64,000 nt of DNA from Hyphococcus flavus (GTDB lineage: Bacteria; Pseudomonadota; Alphaproteobacteria; Caulobacterales; Parvularculaceae): NCBI RefSeq assembly GCF_028748065.1, contig NZ_CP118166.1, positions 2,929,501 to 2,993,500 of the forward strand, written 5' to 3'. Under the pieces are notes generated by a model that searched no databases, was not told where the DNA came from, and worked only from the letters and a program-made list of their open reading frames with translations. A program made the position numbers and the translations under genes. This document shows, piece by piece, positions 63,785-64,000 of the stretch (its first letter is position 1; each line of letters opens with the position of its first letter).

Positions 63785-64000
63785 ATGAAAAAAACCCTTG
63801 TTCTTTTCACATTTGTGCTGTTGGGCGGATGCCAGACCATGAATTTTCTGGGCGGCGCCGGTGACAAACTGAACCTCCAGACGGACCCGCCAGGCGCGCT
63901 TGTAGAGATCGAAGGCGTTGGCAGTTGTGAAACGCCCTGCACGATCAGGCTCGACAGCCCGCAAAAGGCGCGCATCGCCAAGGCCGGCTTCGTGACGCAG
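63785..64000 (+). CDS. Lipoprotein with PEGA-like domain, N-terminal part
   Basis: The first 72 codons are in the window and the gene runs off the end. The signal peptide ends in the lipobox LGGC (Cys16). The mature part LQTDPPGALVEIEG followed by CETPCTIRL resembles a PEGA-like surface domain, whose two Cys residues may form a disulfide. A GGAG site lies about 11 bases before the ATG. Confidence 0.7.
   Translation, partial: MKKTLVLFTFVLLGGCQTMNFLGGAGDKLNLQTDPPGALVEIEGVGSCETPCTIRLDSPQKARIAKAGFVTQ

Noticed and set aside
1-64000. tRNA or rRNA genes
   Set aside because: I saw no T-arm/anticodon pattern or rRNA-like stretch in the gene-free gaps. A covariance-model scan would be the decisive test.

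Overview
The window reads as a chromosomal segment of an alphaproteobacterium, most like the Caulobacterales/Parvularculales branch. Three things suggest this: a divK-pleD pair between dinB and rpmG, a cyanobacterial/alphaproteobacterial-type SOS box (GAAC-N7-GAAC) in front of lexA and a Y-family polymerase, and the gene order trpE ... trpG-trpD-trpC-lexA-comEC-gltX-gltA. Base composition is moderate in the first 40 kb, clearly higher in GC over about 40.9-43.2 kb and 45.2-49 kb, and abruptly AT-rich at 43.7-45.2 kb. I saw no tRNA, rRNA, CRISPR array, transposase or integrase.

Layout. 1-11.2 kb: an ATP-grasp ligase tail, a Clp-fold membrane protease, lipoproteins, an SOS-controlled Y-family polymerase, a PiuC-type dioxygenase, a YCII-YCII-ECF42 sigma module, a histidine phosphatase and a TPR-VanY carboxypeptidase. 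11.2-19 kb: a PleD-like protein with a dead GGDEF active site but an intact c-di-GMP I-site (PopA-like), then mfd, a bestrophin-like channel, sdhE, a lipoprotein hydrolase and tpiA. 19-36.4 kb: ppiD, the trp genes, lexA, comEC, gltX, gltA, purB and rpmG. 36.4-41.9 kb: pleD, divK, dinB, two exported proteins, a methyltransferase and rlpA.

42-45.2 kb is an accessory patch. It holds two small secreted proteins, a cluster of palindromic repeats, the broken tail of a second copy of one secreted protein, and then an AT-rich two-gene island at the 3' end of lpdA. That island is best read as a DarT1-NADAR toxin-antitoxin pair, which reversibly ADP-ribosylates guanine in DNA. It is the most interesting system in the window.

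45.2-64 kb: lpdA, an AraC-type regulator with a membrane sensor, a CPBP protease, a secreted putative metallopeptidase and a haloalkane dehalogenase. Next is a scarred region (51.1-53.8 kb) where the 3' ends of a lost acylase and a lost dehalogenase are fused back to back among degenerate palindromes. It is followed by DUF6090 and DUF4386 proteins, a penicillin-acylase-family hydrolase, a Tat-exported PhoX phosphatase, ilvE, mazG, and a sulfur/amino-acid run (cysK, sseA, GNAT, metC) up to a lipoprotein cut by the window edge.

Genes that probably work together: lexA, the SOS polymerase, dinB and mfd (DNA damage); pleD, divK and the PopA-like protein (cell cycle and c-di-GMP); trpEGDC (tryptophan); cysK, sseA and metC (sulfur amino acids); the two YCII proteins with their ECF42 sigma factor. 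Function calls are from motif reading by eye. No database search was run.
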